9,509 nucleotides of DNA from Dehalococcoidia bacterium (lineage in GTDB: Bacteria; Chloroflexota; Dehalococcoidia; Lucifugimonadales; Lucifugimonadaceae): NCBI GenBank assembly GCA_028278465.1, contig JANQEF010000233.1, forward strand, positions 1-9,509. Reading direction: 5' to 3'. Each line of letters starts with the position of its first letter. Positions within the stretch are counted from its first letter, which is position 1. The notes beneath the pieces are model-generated. The model made no database searches and was not told the origin of the DNA. It was given only the letters and a program-made list of their open reading frames with translations. Made by a program: the position numbers and the translations under genes. Shown one piece after another: positions 6,654 through 9,509 of this stretch.

Positions 6654-7568
6654 ATGAAGATAGCCGTGATGGGCGCCGGCGCTGTCGGCGGGTACTTTGG
6701 AGGCGTGCTGGCGAACAGCGGCGAAGACGTAACGCTGATCGCAAGAGGCGCGCACGGCGAAGCGATCAGCCAGAACGGCCTCAATGTGGACAGCCACTGG
6801 GGCAACTTCACCGTCAACGTTCCGGCCACGCCCGACCCCGCGGAAGTCGGGAACGTCGACGTGGTCCTGCACTGCGTCAAGCTGTACTCAAATGCTGAGG
6901 TGCTGCCGCTGATCAAGCCGATGGTTGGCGAGAGCACTACGATCCTCACCATCCAGAACGGTGTGACCAGCGGAGAGACGATCGCCGCCGAGTACGGCTG
7001 GGGCCGCGTGCTGCAGGGTGCCACTTACATTGAGGCGGCGATCATAGGTCCGGGCCATATCGAGCAGTCCGGTTCAACCGCCCACATCGAGTTCGGCGAG
7101 AACGACGGGTCGATGTCCGAGCGTGTTGAGCGCCTCAAGAACGTGCTCGACAGGCCCGGCATCCAGGTCAGCGTGAGTTCGGACATCGTGTCGACTCTCT
7201 GGACCAAGCTGGTTGCGGTCGGCGCTTTTGGCACCGTTATGACCGCTGCCAGGGCTAGTTTGCCCGAAGTCCTCGCCGGGCCGGAGGGTGAGACGACGAT
7301 ACGGACCGTGATGGAAGAGATCGTCGCGGTTGGCAAGTCGCAGGGCATCTCTTTCGCTCCGGGAGTGGTCGACGAGAAGCTGCAGGGCGGCATCGAAGAG
7401 GCCGAGGAGTTCAAGTCGTCGCTGCAGTACGACCTGACGAACGGCAAGCCGTTGGAACTGGACGACATCCTCGGCGCCGTTGTCCAGAAGGGCCGGGCGG
7501 CAGACATACCGGTGCCCGCGTCCGCGGCGCTCGTGATGACTCTAGAAAAGTTCAAGCATGGCTCTTGA
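6654..7568 (+). CDS. Ketopantoate reductase family dehydrogenase (ApbA/PanE-like)
   Basis: This 304-residue protein has the normal family length. The NADPH-binding Rossmann motif GAGAVGGYFG is at residues 7-16, and the second strand ends in LIARG, with Arg31 placed to hold the cofactor phosphate. QNGV (101-104) holds the conserved Asn. LWTKLV carries the catalytic Lys185, and the C-terminal domain has SSLQYDL (255-261) and KPLELDDI with Glu268. These match the ketopantoate reductase catalytic set. However, the segment after Lys185 (VAVGAFGTVMTA) lacks the asparagine-rich pattern of classical PanE. I read it as the broad paralog group annotated as 2-dehydropantoate 2-reductase, whose real substrate may be another 2-oxo acid. 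With no panB or panC nearby, a role in pantothenate synthesis is not indicated. The next gene starts 37 bases after its stop and is probably cotranscribed. Confidence 0.9.
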   Translation: MKIAVMGAGAVGGYFGGVLANSGEDVTLIARGAHGEAISQNGLNVDSHWGNFTVNVPATPDPAEVGNVDVVLHCVKLYSNAEVLPLIKPMVGESTTILTIQNGVTSGETIAAEYGWGRVLQGATYIEAAIIGPGHIEQSGSTAHIEFGENDGSMSERVERLKNVLDRPGIQVSVSSDIVSTLWTKLVAVGAFGTVMTAARASLPEVLAGPEGETTIRTVMEEIVAVGKSQGISFAPGVVDEKLQGGIEEAEEFKSSLQYDLTNGKPLELDDILGAVVQKGRAADIPVPASAALVMTLEKFKHGS

Positions 7569-7593
7569 AGGCCGAGCTCAAGACCACAGACAT

Positions 7594-7597
7594 GGAG
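7594..7597 (+). promoter_or_regulatory. Ribosome binding site that sets a TTG start for the RraA-like gene
   Basis: GGAG, seven bases before the TTG at 7605, supports this start. It lies inside a two-codon ATG-GAG-TGA (7592-7600) that is too small to count as a gene. No in-frame ATG is near the expected N-terminus. Confidence 0.65.
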
Positions 7598-7604
7598 TGA
7601 GCGG

Positions 7605-8330
7605 TTGGCAAACGCATCCGAGACGGTGATTTCCGACGAGACTCTGGCGAAGCTGGGCGAGCTGCCGACCCAGACACTGATCGACGCGCTGTGGGTGCAC
7701 GATTGGCCGCAGACGATGATCCACGGCGCACGTCCGCTGTTCCCGGGCCAGAAGATGGCGGGCCGGGCCGTGACGCTGCGCTTCGTCTATCACCGGCAGG
7801 ACATACTGGCCGACAAGCCGAAGGGCGAAGAGTCGCCTGAATACGTTGCGTTTGAGCTGTGCGGACCGAACGAGGTGCTGGTGGCTTCGGCCGTCGGGCC
7901 ATGGGAGTCGATCGGCGGCGACATCAAGTTCCTGAGACTGGCCCAGCGCGAGGTCGGCGGGCTGGTCACCGACGGCTCGGTGCGAGACACGGCTGTGCTG
8001 AAGGAGTACGGCTTCCCGGTGTTCTGCCACTCGAGCACGGCCAAGCAGGGTCCCGGCGTGATGCAGCCGTGGGGTGTGAACGACGTTATCTCGTGCGGCG
8101 GCGTGGTGGTCCGGCCGGGCGACGCGGTGGTTGGCGACGACGATGGCGTGGTGGTGGTGCCGGCGTCGATGGCCGAGACGGTGCTGGAGGTGGCGGCCGA
8201 ACGCGAGGCGGTCGAGCAGGTGGTGAAGAAGGAGCTCGAGCGCAACCCCGGCTCGCCCGGAAAGTATTACCCGTTCAACGACGCCACCTGGAAGCTGTAC
8301 GAGGAGTACAAGCAGCGCGGCGAGGCTTAG
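7605..8330 (+). CDS. RraA / 4-hydroxy-4-methyl-2-oxoglutarate aldolase family protein
   Basis: This 241-residue cytoplasmic protein is of the RraA-like fold, often mislabelled demethylmenaquinone methyltransferase. The family includes RraA, which inhibits RNase E, and Mg2+-dependent class II pyruvate aldolases that split 4-hydroxy-4-methyl-2-oxoglutarate and decarboxylate oxaloacetate. The core block starts at GGD (104-106), continues to GGLVTDGSVRD (118-128) and contains the Arg127-Asp128 pair that the aldolases need for pyruvate enolate and metal binding. GFPVFCHSS (136-144) and GGVVVRPGDAVVGDDDGVVVVP (165-186) are also typical. The C-terminal helix and the tail to 241 exceed E. coli RraA (about 160 residues) and fit the enzyme-type branch. 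The metal and enolate residues therefore suggest an aldolase or decarboxylase; the substrate is unknown. It follows the reductase by 36 bases, consistent with one operon. Its stop overlaps that of the GDPD gene. Confidence 0.88.
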   Translation: MANASETVISDETLAKLGELPTQTLIDALWVHDWPQTMIHGARPLFPGQKMAGRAVTLRFVYHRQDILADKPKGEESPEYVAFELCGPNEVLVASAVGPWESIGGDIKFLRLAQREVGGLVTDGSVRDTAVLKEYGFPVFCHSSTAKQGPGVMQPWGVNDVISCGGVVVRPGDAVVGDDDGVVVVPASMAETVLEVAAEREAVEQVVKKELERNPGSPGKYYPFNDATWKLYEEYKQRGEA

Positions 8331-8333
8331 CCG
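8324..8333. other. Convergent stop overlap, copy 2 of GGCTTAGCCG
   Basis: The same ten bases as at 5950-5959 place the RraA-like TAG (8328-8330) and the GDPD TAA (8327-8329) in a four-base overlap. In both copies the plus-strand protein ends in Ala and the minus-strand protein in Gly. Confidence 0.6.
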
Positions 8334-9055
8334 TTCAGGCGTCGGTAGACTTCAGCCGGGTTAGCAGCCATGACGGCGTCTGCGCCGGACCCGGCTGCGC
8401 GAATCGTTTCCTCGATGCTGTCTGTAACCACCGGCCCGGAGACGAAGATCTTCTTGCCCGCTTCGTGCACCGCCGCAACATCTGCGTTCGACGGCACGAA
8501 CCGTGCGTAGACCCAGCTTGAATACGGGTCTGAAAGCACCAGCGGCAGTGTTTCGGCTATGGCTGAGCACCTGAACTCGGCGCTGCCCTCGTAGAAGCGT
8601 CTTCGGACATCGACCGAGCGGGCGACCAGGCCAGTGCCGATCGTGCGGTCCATCACGCCATGCCTGTCCAGCGTATCGCAGACGGCGTTGATGATGCCGG
8701 GCGGGAGGATCTTCACATCGAGCGCGACGGCCGGGCTGATCGACGCTTTGGCAGATACTAGCCCAAGCACCTCGTCGAGAGTCGGGACTTTCGCTCCGGC
8801 GAACTGTTCGCCCTTCCAGTCGCCGGCGTCGAGCTCCCTCAGCTCATCGAGCGACATCTGCGAAACTCGCCCGCTGCCATCGGTTGTCCGGTCGACGGTT
8901 TCGTCGTGGATGACGACGACGTGGCCGTCGGCGGTCATCGCGAGGTCGAACTCGATCCCCATGCCGAGATCGAGCGCTGCCTCGAACGCCGGGAGCGTGT
9001 TCTCCGGGTGGGTGTCTTCAAGACCCCTGTGGGCGATCAGCACAGAATCGGTCAT
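8327..9055 (-). CDS. Glycerophosphodiester phosphodiesterase
   Basis: This 242-residue enzyme of the GDPD TIM-barrel family hydrolyses glycerophosphodiesters to glycerol-3-phosphate and an alcohol, usually with a divalent metal. IAHRG holds His9-Arg10, and HPENTLPAF (16-24) the conserved Glu-Asn. IEFDLAMTADGHVVVIHDETVDRTT (34-58) includes the metal-site Glu35 and Asp37 and the second catalytic His50. The inner-strand motif is ALDVK (111-115), where Asp113 stands in place of the more usual Glu. There is no signal peptide, so it should act in the cytoplasm, like UgpQ rather than periplasmic GlpQ. The ATG at 9055 matches the family N-terminus. A longer reading to 9154 would run through argH in another frame and is rejected. 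It starts seven bases after the argH stop, with its ribosome binding site inside the last argH codons, so it is translated in the wake of argH. Confidence 0.93.
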   Translation of the reverse strand: MTDSVLIAHRGLEDTHPENTLPAFEAALDLGMGIEFDLAMTADGHVVVIHDETVDRTTDGSGRVSQMSLDELRELDAGDWKGEQFAGAKVPTLDEVLGLVSAKASISPAVALDVKILPPGIINAVCDTLDRHGVMDRTIGTGLVARSVDVRRRFYEGSAEFRCSAIAETLPLVLSDPYSSWVYARFVPSNADVAAVHEAGKKIFVSGPVVTDSIEETIRAAGSGADAVMAANPAEVYRRLNG

Positions 9056-9062
9056 AAGCGGA

Positions 9063-9509
9063 TCATCCTTCCGATTCAGCGGCCCGCAGCCGCCCCTGCG
9101 CCTCGCGGAGAGCCTCGGCGACCCGTTTCGGAGCGGTCCCGCCGGGCACGTCACGCGCCGCCACGGCCGAGTCCAGCGTCACCGAGAGCACATCCTCGTC
9201 GAAGAGCTCTGAAGCGGCCTTGAAGTCCTCCAGGGTGAGTTCGCTGAACCCCTTGCCGGCGCCGATGCTCCGCTTGGCCAGCGCGGCTACTGCGATGTAA
9301 GCCTGCCGGAACGGAACGCCCTTTCCGACAAGGTAGTCGGCAATATCCGTCGCCAGCACGTAGCTCTGTTTGGCCGCTTTTCGCATGCGGTCGGCATCGA
9401 CAGCCATGCCGTTCACCATGCCGGCCGCCGCAGCGAGTGCGGGGATCAAGGTGTCGGCCGAGTCGAACAGACCTTCCTTGTCCTCCTGCAGGTCGCGGTT
9501 GTAGGTCAG
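9063..9509 (-). CDS. argH: Argininosuccinate lyase, C-terminal part
   Basis: This is the last 148 residues of ArgH, which splits argininosuccinate to arginine and fumarate in the final step of arginine synthesis; the protein is a cytoplasmic homotetramer. The frame runs off the right edge, so the start and the fumarase-superfamily signature (GSSxMPxKxNP) are outside the window. The visible part begins with LTYNRDLQEDKEGLFD, the highly conserved ArgH helix. It continues with the C-terminal helical domain, including ATDIADYLVGKGVPFRQAY and the ending VAARDVPGGTAPKRV. The PFR-x-A motif is normally followed by His; here it is Tyr (fragment residue 71). The TTG at 9447-9449 is an internal leucine. 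The gene reads directly into GDPD, seven bases on, and the two are likely cotranscribed. Confidence 0.95.
   Translation of the reverse strand: MTYNRDLQEDKEGLFDSADTLIPALAAAAGMVNGMAVDADRMRKAAKQSYVLATDIADYLVGKGVPFRQAYIAVAALAKRSIGAGKGFSELTLEDFKAASELFDEDVLSVTLDSAVAARDVPGGTAPKRVAEALREAQGRLRAAESEG
9066..9072 (-). promoter_or_regulatory. GDPD ribosome binding site within the end of argH
   Basis: On the minus strand GGAAGGA overlaps the last two argH sense codons (GAA GGA) directly before its TGA, ten bases before the GDPD ATG. This is the arrangement expected for translational coupling. Confidence 0.5.

Noticed and set aside
9056..9154. 33-codon N-terminal extension of the GDPD gene
   Set aside because: It lies inside argH in another frame; the family N-terminus begins at the ATG at 9055.

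Overview
The window is GC-rich (roughly 60 %), densely coded bacterial chromosome with a housekeeping character. It holds 11 protein genes, one cut by each window edge. I see no RNA genes, CRISPR arrays, insertion sequences, prophage genes or long repeats. GC content, TTG starts on two genes and a ketopantoate-reductase-like gene next to an RraA-like gene would fit an environmental Chloroflexota bacterium (SAR202/Dehalococcoidia-like). That is a guess from gene style, not a demonstrated placement.

Layout, left to right. Bases 2-241 (+) are the last 79 residues of ProA (proline synthesis). Bases 297-761 (-) encode a small four-helix membrane protein. Next, all on the minus strand, come gap (906-1922) and eno (1950-3332), transcribed eno then gap with only 27 bases between them, and rph (3516-4259) 183 bases upstream of eno. 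A possible intrinsic terminator lies just after gap. Divergent from rph is a membrane sensor histidine kinase (4406-5956, +) with no response regulator beside it. It meets, tail to tail with overlapping stops, a lipoprotein with a Cu/Zn-SOD-like or CHRD-like domain (5953-6477, -). Divergent from that is a two-gene plus-strand unit: a ketopantoate-reductase-family dehydrogenase (6654-7568) and an RraA/HMG-aldolase-family protein (7605-8330). This unit again meets a minus-strand gene with overlapping stops: a glycerophosphodiester phosphodiesterase (8327-9055) that follows argH (9063-9509, partial) by 7 bases.

How the genes fit together: eno-gap is a lower-glycolysis pair and rph an RNA-processing gene. 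proA and argH are amino-acid biosynthesis genes at the two edges. The reductase/RraA pair looks like a small metabolic operon on an unknown 2-oxo or hydroxy acid. The kinase and the lipoprotein are the envelope/sensing part.

No clearly new multi-gene system is visible. The items most worth a second look are an unusual residue beside the enolase catalytic glutamate, a perfect 8-bp hairpin in the rph leader, the SOD-like lipoprotein, the reductase/RraA pair, and the identical 10-base sequence at both convergent stop overlaps.
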